From assembly GCF_028389875.1 (NCBI RefSeq), contig NC_084678.1, positions 16,646,899 through 16,710,898 on the forward strand: a DNA stretch of 64,000 nt, given 5' to 3'. The DNA comes from Rhea pennata (lineage: Eukaryota > Chordata > Aves > Rheiformes > Rheidae). Below the pieces are notes generated by a model that searched no databases, was not told the DNA's origin, and saw only the letters and a program-made list of their open reading frames with translations. Of the stretch, positions 1 through 35,945 are shown one piece after another. Both the position numbers and the translations under genes were made by a program. How positions within the stretch are numbered: position 1 is the stretch's first letter; the number at the start of each line of letters is the position of its first letter.

Positions 1-2514
1 CTAAGGAAAGGGCACGTTCCTGTTGGCCAGGGCTGGGCCCCGTCCGGGGGGCCACACAGGGCGGCGAAGGACCTCCCCGGGCTGCTAGCTTTGCCCCTCT
101 GCAACCCCTGCAGAGGGGAGAGATCTTGCCCCAGAGATGATTCAGCACAGAACCACGGGCACAACCCTCGGAGACGCAGAGCGGGAACACCGCTTCCATG
201 AGGATACCCCGTTCAAAGTCTAAGGGTTGCTCTCAGGAAGCCGCCGCCGCCAGGAAGACACGGCCACGCAGCCTTGCTCAAACCAGCAAGTCGGGAACGA
301 CTTCCCTGAAGCGGCTTATTAAACAACTGGGCCCAAATTCCAGGAGAAAGCACACCACTTCCAGCATTTCCAGGCAGCCAGACCTGGCACCGAAAGCTCA
401 GTCCCTAACAAGCGAGGAAGCGCAGTCTGCGGCGAGCAGCTGGGAGAGGAGCTCGGAGGGCGCAGGCGGCGCTCCCCACGACCGCCCGCGCGGCACGGAG
501 CCTGCAAACCCCGGTCCTCCCCGCTGCCCGAGGCGGGGAAGAGGAGCTCAGGCGCCGGCCCGGGGGCGCTCCTTCCCCCGCCCCGCTCTGGGCCCCGCGG
601 CGGCGCAGACCCCGCGGCTGCCGGCCACGCTGGGGAGGGACGCAGCCCCCCTCGCCGGCGGGGAGCACGGGTGCACGACGGGGCACAGTCGCAGCGCGCT
701 CCGCTTGGCAGGGGAAGCTAATCTCTTCCCCAGCTCTAATCCTCCAACAAATAGAAGGAGATAAGGGAAATCACTGTTATTGATAGAGCAGTTCCTGGTG
801 GCACCTGTGCTAGCCTCAGCCACCCAAGAAGCGAGGCACAAAACCCACTGCCTGCCCGGGAACCCACCGGGGGCCCCAGGTCCCTCTAAGCCAGATGGAC
901 CTGCTCAGGCCAGGAGCCCCCTGCCCCGTCCTGCCCACAGCAGCCCTGCTGCTGACCCAGAGCCCCTGGGCCGGACCGGACCATCCATTCACCACATTGA
1001 GGACAAGCAACGCTCAAGCCCAGCTAGGTCCAAGCCCCATCCCCACCAGCCCAACCCCATCCCTGCCGGACCAGCCTTCTCCACCAGCTCCACGCCCCAT
1101 CCCAGCTGGACCAAGCCCTCCCAGCTCGGCCAGCCCCCTCCCAGCCGGGTCCGAGCCCCCTCCCGGCCAGAGCAGCCCCTTCCCCTCGGGGTTTGAGCCC
1201 CATCGTGCCTGGAGCAGCCCCCACTCCAACCACACTTCCCTTTCCGCCAGGTCCAAGTCCAAGCCGCATGGGTCTGAGCTGCATCCCAGCCAGGGAGAGC
1301 CCCTTCCCAGCCGCATCAGCCCTGTCCCGAGTGGTCCGAGCCCCCTCCCGGACGCCTGGAGCCCCAGATCGCAGAGCCATGGGGCAGCAGCCCCGACACA
1401 CTCACCATGGAGCCCCCCGCCGGCTCCCAGGGAGGGGGGCCCGGCCGGCCTTGCCACGTCCCGCTCCGCCGCCGCTCACGGTTTGAACTTGGCTCCACGA
1501 GCGGGGCCGCGGTGGGAGGAGACGGGTCCGGCCCGGCCCGGCCGCCGCGGGGGGGCACCGCGGCGGAGCAGCCGCCGGCGCAGCCTGGCTCCCGCTCGCC
1601 GCCTCGCCCGGGGGGCCGCCCCGAGGGGAAGCCCGAGGCGCTTCGCCGGGGCTGGGCGCCGGGAAAGGCGAGACGGCACCGAGCGAAGGGAGAGCCGGCT
1701 CAAGGATCCCAGCCTCCGGGAGCGGGCGGCCGCGAGGCACCCGTCCTGCTTCGGCGGCGAAGGGTCCTGCCTCGAGGTGGAGCGCACAAGGCTCCCCCGT
1801 GCCTGGAGAGCCTGAGACAAGCTGGCAGGAGGAGCTCCACCGGGTCCAGCAGTGGGAGACGAGAACGGACGCGCGTCCCTGCCCGGGAGCGGGGCGCGAG
1901 CGCGTTGCTGCTGTTGTAGTTCATGCTGCACAAAGTACTCCAAAGCCCAGGATCCCAGGCCACTGTGAGTTTCGATTTCTGTTAGCGTGCATTTTAATCA
2001 TTATCATTTTAGATTCCTTTTCAGAAACTGCTGCTAGACCAGCTTAGCACTTCCAGCTGCATGCCATGCCTCAAGAGTCAGTCCCTTCAATTTATCCATT
2101 TATAAGCATCCAGTGCAAGATCCCCTCAAACACTGTACATGCTGCCCAGCATCACGTTCCCTTACTTTCAGCCAAACAAAAAATTCCTCTGTACAAGTAG
2201 AATTTTGAGCAAGGCACATGTCAGCACTGGCACACCAATGAGGGCACAGAAAACAGTGCCCTGACTCAAAGTTTGCATCTTGTATGAAAATGATTAAATG
2301 AAAATTATCCAAACAGCAACAAGGTTCCACTGCAAAGTGAAGCAGATATGTTTCAGTAAGAAACAACTAAAATACTTGAATAATCCAACTTTTCTTAATC
2401 TGGCAAGTGTGAACAAATAGGAGGTATCTGAAAAAGGGCAATGTTCAATCACATGAAGCAGCAACCATAGCAAACACAAGAATATACCACTGAGGACAGG
2501 ACCCATATAACTTG
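1..2514. other. CpG-rich left edge, no recognisable gene
   Basis: Positions 400-720 and 1420-1880 are strongly GC- and CpG-rich. Several frames are open on both strands, but none gives a protein I recognise and no exon chain with convincing splice sites could be built. The stretch 1010-1340 is a degenerate repeat (listed separately). From about 1950 the composition falls to ordinary AT-rich intergenic DNA. The human neighbour on this side is a long noncoding RNA and then SOX18. No HMG-box sequence is present, so SOX18 is not in the window. Confidence 0.5.
1010..1340. repeat. degenerate proline-coding minisatellite
   Basis: Loosely repeated phrases of the type CCAAGCCCCATCCC, CCAGCCCC and CAGCTGGACC follow one another for about 330 bp with a variable spacing of about 20-30 bp. 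The array is stop-free in several frames and gives Pro/Ser-rich conceptual peptides. This is better explained as an old, diverged minisatellite than as coding sequence. Confidence 0.55.
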
Positions 2515-4967
2515 TTTATTGAACTCTATACACAGAGAAAGTTTATAGGAGCCATAATCCATTAAAAATGTAAAGATATCTACAAACATTAAAAGGTTGC
2601 GAGATTGATGATCCGTTTCATTCAAAAAAAAGGAATCTTATAATCCTGGGCCACAGGAAGAAAAATGTCAAATAGACAAAGGGCAGGTGGCAAAAGGAGT
2701 TTGGTGCTGCAAGGAAACAAACAGGCGATCTGGTACAGTTCTCCTTGCCCAGGTCTTCCAACTCATCTCAGTGCACAGCACAGCACTGGAAAGCATTCTC
2801 TCCTGTCACAGACCATAAAAAAGTCCCCAGTAAGTTCTTCCCTCGCACCATCCCAATCCCCGTGCACGTAGCAGAGCCTTCGCCTTAACAGACGCCAGGT
2901 GCTGCCACCTGAGCAAGGAGCAGGGAAAACGGACAGATCCTGACCAGTGGGTACCTGGCTCAGGTGACACGCTCCAAACACTCTCTACAATCTGGGAGTT
3001 TCTCCAGCAGCAAGAACCATTATCTCTGCAGTTTCAGCCATCCTTTTTCCACCTTAAATTCACACCAGCAAGAGGAGAGCATCACTGGGCAGTCTTACTG
3101 CAGGGCACAGGAATTTATATACCGTCTGCACTCAAGTTTTCCCAACTCCTCACTGGAGTGCCACAGCAGCTGGAATACCATAATCACTTCCTGAACCAGT
3201 AAGACACGGTTCTCATGTCTGAGAACCTACTGAGATGACGTTATGGAGGCAAAGTAAAAGCTATGCAGAAGCAATATGGCTGATGAAGGGCCATACAGAT
3301 GGAGAATAATTATTGATGCCATAAAACCTCTGCACAAGTGTCTCTCCACTCCAAACACATTTCACTCACCTTTGGAAAACAAGTTCACAGGGCATCTGTA
3401 ACCTACACCCTTCTTAATGAAATTGCAGCTTCACACATTTTCACCAGCTATGCAAGAGAGCACAAGAATTTCAGTTATAAATCCAAAAGAAAACTGGCTT
3501 TTGCTCCAAGGTGAACCACTTCTACATCAGTTTTAAGACATGGGCTTCTCAAATATGATGCTAATTTCAGCAGAAGGATGTAGGAAAAACTTGGTGTTAC
3601 CACCCCTGCAGATATACTCCCAACATCTTTGTACAGAGCAGTAGGAGCCTGATAAGTTCGCAGGTTTTCGCACTATCAGACCCACTCTTCCCAGTAAGAG
3701 CCAAAGTGCAAGACCACGTTCAAAAGAGAACTTAAGGAAATAAACCCAAACAAACTATATTTCATACATATTTTCCAGGCAAGTGATAAGATTTTCTTCG
3801 ACTAAATACACTACATAACACACGTACACATACCTGAATACTTTTGCTAGATCCTAGTATTTAAGACAGCTTATAGTTTTTAACTGAAAGAACGATCACA
3901 GGAAAAAAAATCAGGCTCTTTGGGTCAAAATAATACAAATCATAAGTACAAAAAAAACTTAAGATAGCTGATAAAGGGTCCTAAACACAAAGCTCTTCCT
4001 CCAATAAATTTTCTTTTTTTCCATATGCACTTGAAGAGTTATCCCAAATATCCAGACTGGAAACAGTTACGGCCTTAAAAACGCAGTCTCTCAATGGCTC
4101 TAATGAAAGGTTAACTCCTTCAAAAGGGTCTTCAGGGATTATTAGGTTTTGCCTTCTTACTTTAAAATATCACTGTGCTTAATGAAGTCAGACACCTAAA
4201 AGAATGTTACATCATATACATTAAAAAAAAAAAGCTGAAAGGTCTTTAAAAATATGCTCTTGAATTTCACAAAGTGCTTCATCTGCTCAGGTTAAGGAAA
4301 TCTTAGTTGTGTTGCAGCTTGACAGCAAAGGAGACCAAGTCAAATCAGACTTGTACCCAAGGAAAGAGTCACCTCAGCCACTCTCCTCCACTGCCTGGTC
4401 TCCCCCCCCCCAGCAGACTTCCACACATCTCTTCAGAGTAAATTCTATGTACTCAGATAGCAAACAAACAGATCTGCTGACAAAAAAACAGCATCAGATG
4501 GGCCAAACACTAAAGAAACTGCACAAAGGGTGGCAGGACAGGCACCTCCGTGCTAGCGGAGAAACCAGAGGAACTGCTAAACATCAGCAACCCAACAAGC
4601 AATAATTAAGGCTCATATTTACAGAAGCGATTCAGGCATCAAAATGAAAATGCCAATTGAGCATCAAAATGCTCAACTCTCCTACATTTGCCTCAGCAGC
4701 AATGTTCAGAGAGAATTTAGATGCATTTGTGCTGCACATAGCTGATGACTGCACCTGTGAGCCAAGAGCACTACATCAGGAAGAGAAGGAAATAGACCTT
4801 TTTCTTTTTGGGAAAAAAAAAAAAAAAAAGAAAGAAAGAGATCTTTCATACTGCCACCAATCTCTTGTCCTCTAAAATCTGTCCACTGTAAGGACAAATG
4901 CACTGAAAGCAGGTAAGTAGATAGGGCTAGCCCTACAGAGACATTGATGCAGCTGAGTCAGCATACT
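2515..4967 (-). other. PRPF6 3' UTR / 3' flank
   Basis: Nothing coding is seen on either strand between the PRPF6 stop codon and about 2.5 kb. On the minus strand the only exact AATAAA I found in this stretch is at 2515-2520 (TTTATT on the plus strand), so the transcript may run to about 2.5 kb. A shorter 3' end with a variant signal is equally possible. A 17-A run at 4813-4829 and a short C run near 4405 are the only simple repeats. cDNA 3' ends would settle the border. Confidence 0.3.
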
Positions 4968-30050
<25,083 letters not shown>

Positions 30051-31273
30051 CACGCACGTCCCACATACTGGTTCCAGTTCAGACCCGGACACCCGCGGCC
30101 GGGGGCGTTCCCCACACCGGGCCACCTACGTAACCCGCGGCCGCGGCACGCTAGATGCGTGTGCCGGCCCACGTGTCGCGGGGCCGGGGTGACCCAGCAC
30201 CCGCACGCTTCCTCCTCATTTGCTTCTAATAAATGAGAGGGGCCTGACGGGGCTGCGGCGCGCCGAACGGAAGGCACGCGCGCGCTTTGAGTCACTCGGA
30301 TCTTTTCTCGCTGATTAATTGCAAACTAGCTGCTTCCTCCTTTGCATTCGCAGCTAAGAGGCCGAGCGGACGGCGCAGGCTTCCCCCGAAGCGGCCGCTC
30401 CGCCGGCCGCGCGGGGCTCTCCCTGCGCGAGGGCCCTGCTGCGGCAGGAGTCGGAGGCGAACTCGGGCTCGGGGCGACCGGGGACGAGGATTTCCTCCGG
30501 GGGCAGCGGGCCGTCAGCCCGGGCGCCCCTCCCGCTGCCGCTCGGCGCTGCCCGGCAGCCGGTTTCCTTCCCGGGGGGCAGAGGGGCGACGGCACCTTCC
30601 TCGTCCCCCTCGCCCCGCTCGTGCAGCCCGGCCGCGACTTGTCTTTCGATAGGACGTAACGCAGCGAGAAGAGGCACCAGGGCAGCGCACGGCAGGAGGG
30701 GGACGTGTGCGGCGTCCGCCGCGGGGCTCGGCGAGCCGCCGGGTCCTCAGCGCGGCGCTCGCGCCCCAGGAGTGAGCAGCGCAGGATCTGACCCACCGGG
30801 GCTTCGACCGGCTAATAGAGAGCAGATGGAGCTGGCTGAACCTTATCAACTGAGACGATTTTGGCCCCCCCGGAAAAAAAAAAAAAAAAAAAAAAAAGTT
30901 TGCAAAACACGTAATAAACTAATTGTAATTTCAGCCAAGTTGGGAAAGAAAAAGCCCCGGGTGGGAGGAAGCAGAGGATTTTGTTGGACATCGGTGGATT
31001 CCTTCCCGCTCGCTCTGCCCGACCTTCGGGACGCGGACGGTGCTTTTAGCCTCGCGTCAGCCCAAACTGACGTCGTGCCCGGGCGAAAGGGGTCGGAACC
31101 GTGCGGGAACGGCGACATCGGCTGCTTGCACGGGCGTCATGTCGGGGCAGCTCGCGGAGCCGGCTGGCGGCACGGGAGGCCCCGTTACCTCCCGCGACGC
31201 TAGCGCAGGAGCGCGGGGCGGCTCGCCGCCCCTCCGGGAAGGCCTCCGCATCTGCCGTCGCCTCTAGCATCTC
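30051..31273. other. CpG-rich intergenic stretch between PRPF6 and SAMD10
   Basis: This stretch is GC-rich with a CpG-dense core at about 30360-30800 and a 24-A run at 30874-30897. Some frames are open but none is recognisable and no splice-linked exon chain is seen. It may be an extension of the PRPF6 promoter region or an orphan CpG island. Confidence 0.5.
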
Positions 31274-31780
31274 GGCATCCCCGCGGGCCGCCTTTCCCAG
31301 GCATGGGAACCCCGCGGGCTGCCTTTCCCGGGTGCAGGAACACCACAGGCCACCTTTCCCGGGCATGGGAACCCCGCGGGCTGCCTTTCCTGGGTGCAGG
31401 AACCCCATGGGCCGCCTTTCCTGGGCATGGGAACCCCACGGGCCACCTTTCCCAGGCATGGGAACCCCGTGGGCTGCTTTTGCCGGGTGCAGAAACCCCA
31501 CGGGCCGCCTTTCCCGGGCATGGGAACCCCACGGGCTGCCTTTTCCCACGCCCAGAAACCCCACGGGCTGCCTTTTCCCGCGCCCAGGAACCCCACGGGC
31601 TGCCTTTTCCCGCGCCCAGGAACCCCACGGGCTGCCTTTCCCGGGCACGGGAACCCCGTGGGCTGCCTTTTCCCGTGCCCAGGAACCCTGTGGGCCGCCT
31701 TTCCCAGGCGTGGGAACCCCACGGGCCACCTTTCCCGGGTGTGGGAACCCCACGGGCCGCCTTTTCCCGCGCCCGGGAAG
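31274..31780. repeat. 31-bp minisatellite (about 16 copies)
   Basis: The unit is close to GGAACCCC(G/A)CGGG(C/A)TGCC followed by TTTCCCGGGTGCA or TTTCCCGGGCATG. It repeats head to tail about 16 times. The period is 31 bp in the left two thirds and becomes 32 bp where TTTTCCCGCGCCCA variants take over (about 31550-31690). Because 31 is not a multiple of three, each frame cycles through all three phases of the unit. All six frames are stop-free, which produces several long overlapping open frames with no coding meaning. Confidence 0.93.
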
Positions 31781-32099
31781 CAGCCAGCACGGTGATTGAG
31801 GAGGACGAAGCAGGGATGCCGGAGGCGAGCGAAGAGGCAGGCAGGGCAAGGCCGTCAGCCCCGATCAGAAGCAGCCACGCAGCAGGTTCGCCCTCGGTCC
31901 GCCCGTGCTCGGCCTCGACCCTGCACGGACGAAGCCTGCAAACCCGCTACAGTCAGAAACTGCACCTAAAGGTGAAGTTTCGGCCACGTCCAGCTTGCTG
32001 AATAAATCTCGCCTCCTTCCAGCGTGCTGGCATCGCGGGCAACGTGCTGAGGCTTTTCCTGAGCCGAGAGGCTCGTTTGGCAAGGAGCACGTTCTTCAT

Positions 32100-32470
32100 T
32101 GAACCTAGCACTTTTTCTGTTCATAAAATATCCATGAGCACAGCGCAGCTTCTTAGAATATATATTCTCTTTCTTACTGGAAGGAATTAAGATATTACTT
32201 TGACTTTTTCTTTATTATTGCTATAAATCGATTACGGGGCTGGGAAGCGTGACTCACGCCGCTTCGCTGCGCGCTGGTAGACGATGGCATTGTGTGTGTC
32301 CTCAGGCTGGATCAAGTTGCAAATTTACAATTCGCTTTTGGGAAACAATATTTAAAAAGTCTGCACCAAGAGAAAGGAGGCGACCGGGGCTATGCTCTCA
32401 AATAATTAAAAGCTGCTTTGAAAAAAACTGTGACAAGCAAAAATCCAATTAGAAATATATCTCTATAAAC
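32100..32470. promoter_or_regulatory. candidate conserved noncoding element (AT-rich block)
   Basis: A sharply bounded AT-rich block lies between GC-rich flanks. It contains AATTAAGATATTA, TTTATTATTGC, ATCGATTA and CCAATTAGAAATA, which are homeodomain-like TAAT/ATTA cores. It has no sustained open frame. That it is regulatory is inference from motif clustering and composition only. Confidence 0.3.
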
Positions 32471-33079
32471 CTCCAAATGAAAGAGCTTCCATATTCTCAA
32501 GTCCCTCTTGCGTCCGAGGGGATACGTCTGAGGAAACAGCTAGCAAGTCCCAAGCATTACTTTGCTGGTAAATCAGCTTCCCGGCCTGGAAGGGTTTCTG
32601 CACCCCGCCTGAGCGCCCGCGCGGGCCGGCCACGCGGGTGCAAGCTCGAGTTTCGCAGCACCTGAGCCAGCTCCCGCCTTGCAACAAGTATCAGCGCGAA
32701 AATAAATTACTTGCAGGCAGAGAAGATTTTCCTAATGCTAAATATGTCCGTGCCCTGTCGCGCTGAGCGGCATCAATCACCCCTCGCCACGCACGAGGTT
32801 TAGGCGCGAAGCTGTTCCCTCCTCTGTCTCCCTGCAAACGCCACGACAAAATCAGTTAAAACCCTTTGCGCAGAATAAAGAGCAGGGGGGGAAAAACCTT
32901 CCCGGGGTTTTGCTCGCAAGCCGTAGGCTCGGGGATTTGGGGAGCACGGCCAGGCGCGGGCGCCGCGCGGCCCCGGCGCGGGCGGACAGCTGGCTCGCGG
33001 CTGGATCCGCTCCCTCTCCCTCGGCGTCTCCTTCTCCTGCCGACGGGAGGTTTCGCCGGCCGAGCGGCCGGGCGCTGCG

Positions 33080-33205
33080 GCGCTGCAATTAGCCGCTTTT
33101 CTCCTTGGACAAATAACTTCCGTCTGCAATCTCCTTATCTCCTCCTCCTCCTTTCGGGGCTGCGGCGGGAGGAATTGCCGCTGGTTAATCGCTTCCTTTC
33201 TGCTC
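33080..33205. promoter_or_regulatory. candidate conserved noncoding element
   Basis: GCAATTAGCCGC is followed by CTTGGACAAATAACTTCC and CTGGTTAATCGC within 125 bp, inside CpG-rich DNA. The non-repetitive, motif-dense character resembles vertebrate conserved noncoding elements. No alignment could be run. Confidence 0.25.
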
Positions 33206-33480
33206 TGCAAAACGGAGGTGCTGAATCGCCCGTTCTGCGCCCCCCGGGGCGCTGCCGGAGGCAGGGCTGTGCCCCCCCCCCCCGCCCCGCGCCAGCCCCC
33301 GTGCCCTGTGCTTCGCCCCCAAATTTGTGACCTCCCTCGTGCTCAGGCCGGCGGCGGCAGCGCGGTGGGTCGCGTCCCCGCCGCCTCCCGCGTTACAGCC
33401 CGGGTTCGACGCACGGACTTCTCCCCCCTGTTATTTAAATCCTGTTTGTTTGTTTTTTAACAGAGCGAAGCCCCGAATCG

Positions 33481-34560
33481 GACGTTAAAAGCACCAAAGG
33501 CAGCGCCAAAGCCGGGACCGTTCGTTTCACGTGGCGACGCGAGGGCCGGCGTGCCGCGGCGGGCCCGGGCCGGCAGCCGCCGAGCCGGCGCGCTCGAGCC
33601 CGGCCGGAGCCGAGCCGCCGCAGCGCAGAGAAGCCAGCGGCAGAGGCGGGAGCGGGAGCCCCGGGGCCGTCACGGCTGCTTCTCCGGCCCGGCGCGCCGC
33701 AGGCGATTCTTGGTGGGTTCAGCCCGTCCCCGCTGCCCTCAGCTCAGGAGATGTCTGCGGCCGAGTCACCGCGTTTGGAGAGGAGACGCGAAGGGACGCT
33801 CAGCCGCAGGCAGGGTTTAGTCGATGGCCCAGAAACAACCGGGGCCGGGCGGGGGGGCCCTGCAAAAGTGGAGCAAGGCCAGAGCGGGCGTGTGCCCGGC
33901 GCTCCCCAGCGATGACTTTGGGGGAGAATAAGGCAAATCGCAGAGCGAGGGCTGCACGCAGCCGTGCGGATTTGCAGCCCTCCCGGGCGTCCCGGCGCTG
34001 CGGCTGGAAGCGCCGCCCCGAGCGCCGCGGGGACGCGAGCGCCGAGCCTCTCCTCCGCGCGCGCGAAACCCTTCCTGGAGGAGGGCGACTGCGACCAGAG
34101 AAACCAGGGGAAGCGGAGACCGGGAACAGGGCAGCTCCGATTTTTAATAACAGCTTGGCGTAATCTGTACACATTCTTCAAACGGCGTTAGCCTGTTCCT
34201 GCCAAGAGCCCTGTTTAAACATATTTCTCTTGGAGGATTTCTGACACGGCTCGAAAGCTCCGTGTGTAGATGGAGACATAAAAACTGGGAATTTAGGAGT
34301 AAGGGAAAATAGGTTCTTTCTTTATTTCCAGGCATTGGGTGGCTGCAGTAAGCAACGTTGCCCAAGCTTCTCTCTTCCAGCACTACTAGCAGGATGCTAA
34401 TGCCGGGGCTGTGCGGGGTTGCGGGTATCTTCCCCTACTGCTGCCCGCGAGACGGTGCCAATGTTACACACGTGCATCAGCATCCCGCAAGTCCGAGTTT
34501 TTCAAGTCAGAGCGAGGGTGAGGGTGCTGCCGGTGCTGCAGGCTCGTGGGTCTCGCAGGG
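33481..34560. other. GC-rich intergenic stretch, no gene seen
   Basis: Several frames are open for 100-210 codons because of high GC content, but none gives a recognisable product or a splice-consistent exon. A less GC-rich interval at 34140-34400 separates it from the SAMD10-proximal CpG island. Confidence 0.5.
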
Positions 34561-35034
34561 GCGGTGCTGGCGAGGCGTCGCGGCCACGTGCGGGCTTGGC
34601 GTGCTGCGGCCCCCGGGGGCGGGGGCAGCGCGGACGCGCGCGAGCCGCGGGCCGGGCTGGCCGGCGTGCGCCCGAGCCCCGGATAACGGCAGGGCGCGCG
34701 GCCCCTCTGCCGCTCCGCGGCGGTCCCGGCTCCGAACCGGGTGTGCAACCCAAGGCGGGCAACCCGGGAAAACGCGCTGGCGGGGCCGGAGCTCCCGGGG
34801 GAGCGGCGCGGCCTGGGGACGCTTGTCCCGCTCACCGCCCACCGGAGCCTCGTGCCGCACGGGCAGGGAGGAGCCGGGGAGCCGCGGGAAGGGGGGAAAC
34901 ACCGAAACTTCCCAAATTGGGGGAATTCGAGGAGTGGCGGCCGGGGGGCAGCGGGAGCGGCGCGGCTCGCGCTGAGCCGCCGCGACGGCCGCGCACCTGC
35001 GCCGCGGCCGCGCCGGCCCCGGAACCGCGGGCGG

Positions 35035-35300
35035 CGGCGGCGGCTCGGCCGGGCGGAGCGGAGGGAGCGGAGCGGGCAGCGGCGGCTCGGGCTCGGCCGG
35101 GCGGAGCGGGCGGCGGCGGCTCGGGCTCGGGCTCGGCCGGGCGGAGCGGAGGGAGCGGAGCGGGCGGCGGCGGCTCGGGCTCGGCCGGGCGGAGCGGAGC
35201 GGGCGGCGGCGGCTCGGGCTCGGGCTCGGGCTCGGCCGGGCGGAGCGGAGGGAGCGGAGCGGGCGGCGGCTCGGCCGGGCGGAGCGGAGGGAGCGGAGCG

Positions 35301-35335
<35 letters not shown>

Positions 35336-35370
35336 CGGGCGGAGCGGAGCGGGCGGCGGCGGCTCGCGGC
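35035..35370. repeat. GGGCTC / CGGAG tandem array
   Basis: Blocks of the type GGGCGGAGCGGAGGGAGCGG alternate with one to five copies of the hexamer GGGCTC and with short GGC runs. The block length varies by multiples of three to six, so frames stay open and give artificial Gly/Ser- or Arg/Pro-rich peptides on both strands. The array ends about 100 bp 5' of the candidate SAMD10 exon 1a. Its GGG-spaced G clusters could form G-quadruplexes. Confidence 0.85.
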
Positions 35371-35470
35371 GCCGCCCCCGGCGCGGGCACCGGGGCGGGG
35401 CGGGCGGGAGCGGCCGGTGCCGGCGGCGGCGGCGGCGCTCGGGGGCGCGGGCAGCGCGGCGGCGCCCAGG

Positions 35471-35501
35471 ATGAGCTGCGGCGAGGCCAAGGACGTGGAA
35501 G
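35471..35501 (+). CDS. SAMD10: SAMD10 alternative first coding exon 1a
   Basis: ATG AGC TGC GGC GAG GCC AAG GAC GTG GAA G|gtaccg reads MSCGEAKDVE and ends in phase 1 at a GT donor. The common exon 2 (39145) also begins in phase 1, so joining them gives ...AKDVE-AARLGFCRSLLEH. As I recall it, the human protein reads ...RRDVD-ATAHFSFCRTLLEH across the same junction, so the DV-acidic end supports this exon. The start context has A at -3. With this exon the protein would be 180 aa. Use of the exon is inference; the donor is weaker than that of exon 1b, and the intron would be 3.6 kb. Confidence 0.55.
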
Positions 35502-35619
35502 GTACCGCGGCGGCGGGCGGGGGGCTCAGGCGCGGGCGCCGCGGGCTGCCGCCCCCCGCCGCGGGGCGGGCTGCGCCCTCCAGCCCGGGGGCCCGCTGCG
35601 CTCCAGCCCCCGGGGGTCT

Positions 35620-35945
35620 GCCCCGTCCACCCCCCACGCTGCCCCCTCCATGCTGCCCCTGCCATCACAAGGATCAGCTCCTCCGTGCCCATGTGCTGCC
35701 CCCTCCATCCCCCCACGCTGCCCCCTCTATCCTGGGGGTCTGCCCCCTCCAGCCCCCCTGCACCGCCCTCTGCACCCCCCCATGCTGCCCCCTCTATCCT
35801 GGGGGTCTGCCCTCTCTGTCCCCCTTGCTGCCCCCTCCACCCCCCCCCCACGCTGCCCCCTTCATTCTCCCGCGGTGCCCCCTCTATCCCAGGGGTCTAC
35901 CCCCTCCATCCCCCCACACTGCCCCCCACCCCAGAGCATGCCCAC
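35620..35945. repeat. pyrimidine-rich imperfect minisatellite
   Basis: Units built from CCCCCTCCATCC, CCCCCACGCTGCC and CTGGGGGTCTGCC recur about ten times with a spacing of roughly 30 bp. The strand is strongly C/T-biased. The array lies in the putative first intron of the SAMD10 exon 1a transcript. Confidence 0.75.

Larger units (their letters stand above)
31781..33480. other. intergenic stretch with an AT-richer core
   Basis: No gene is recognised here. The block 32100-32470 is AT-rich against a GC-rich background, and 33080-33200 contains CAATTAG and ACAAATAAC phrases. Both are listed separately as possible regulatory sequence. The remainder is GC-rich with short C runs (for example 33268-33281). 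Confidence 0.5.
34560..35640 (+). promoter_or_regulatory. CpG island upstream of SAMD10 first exon 1a
   Basis: This is a dense CpG island leading into the candidate coding exon at 35471-35501 and its donor. It includes the GGGCTC/GGAGC repeat array at 35035-35370. No TATA box is seen. It is inferred to be one of two SAMD10 promoters. Confidence 0.5.

Noticed and set aside
895-1815. A 306-codon Pro/Ser/Arg-rich frame at the left edge
   Set aside because: It passes through a degenerate repeat and a CpG island. No recognisable family, and the opposite strand is equally open.
1-2514. SOX18 or another 20q13.33 neighbour at the left edge
   Set aside because: No HMG-box or other recognisable coding sequence is present there.
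31101-32001. Several 130-270 codon frames on both strands with FPGMGTPRAAF-type repeats
   Set aside because: All six frames of the 31-bp minisatellite are open; there is no codon bias or domain.
34419-35474. A 351-codon Gly/Ser/Ala-rich frame and its antisense Arg/Pro-rich partners
   Set aside because: The peptides are translations of the GGGCTC/GGAGC array and CpG island; composition explains them.
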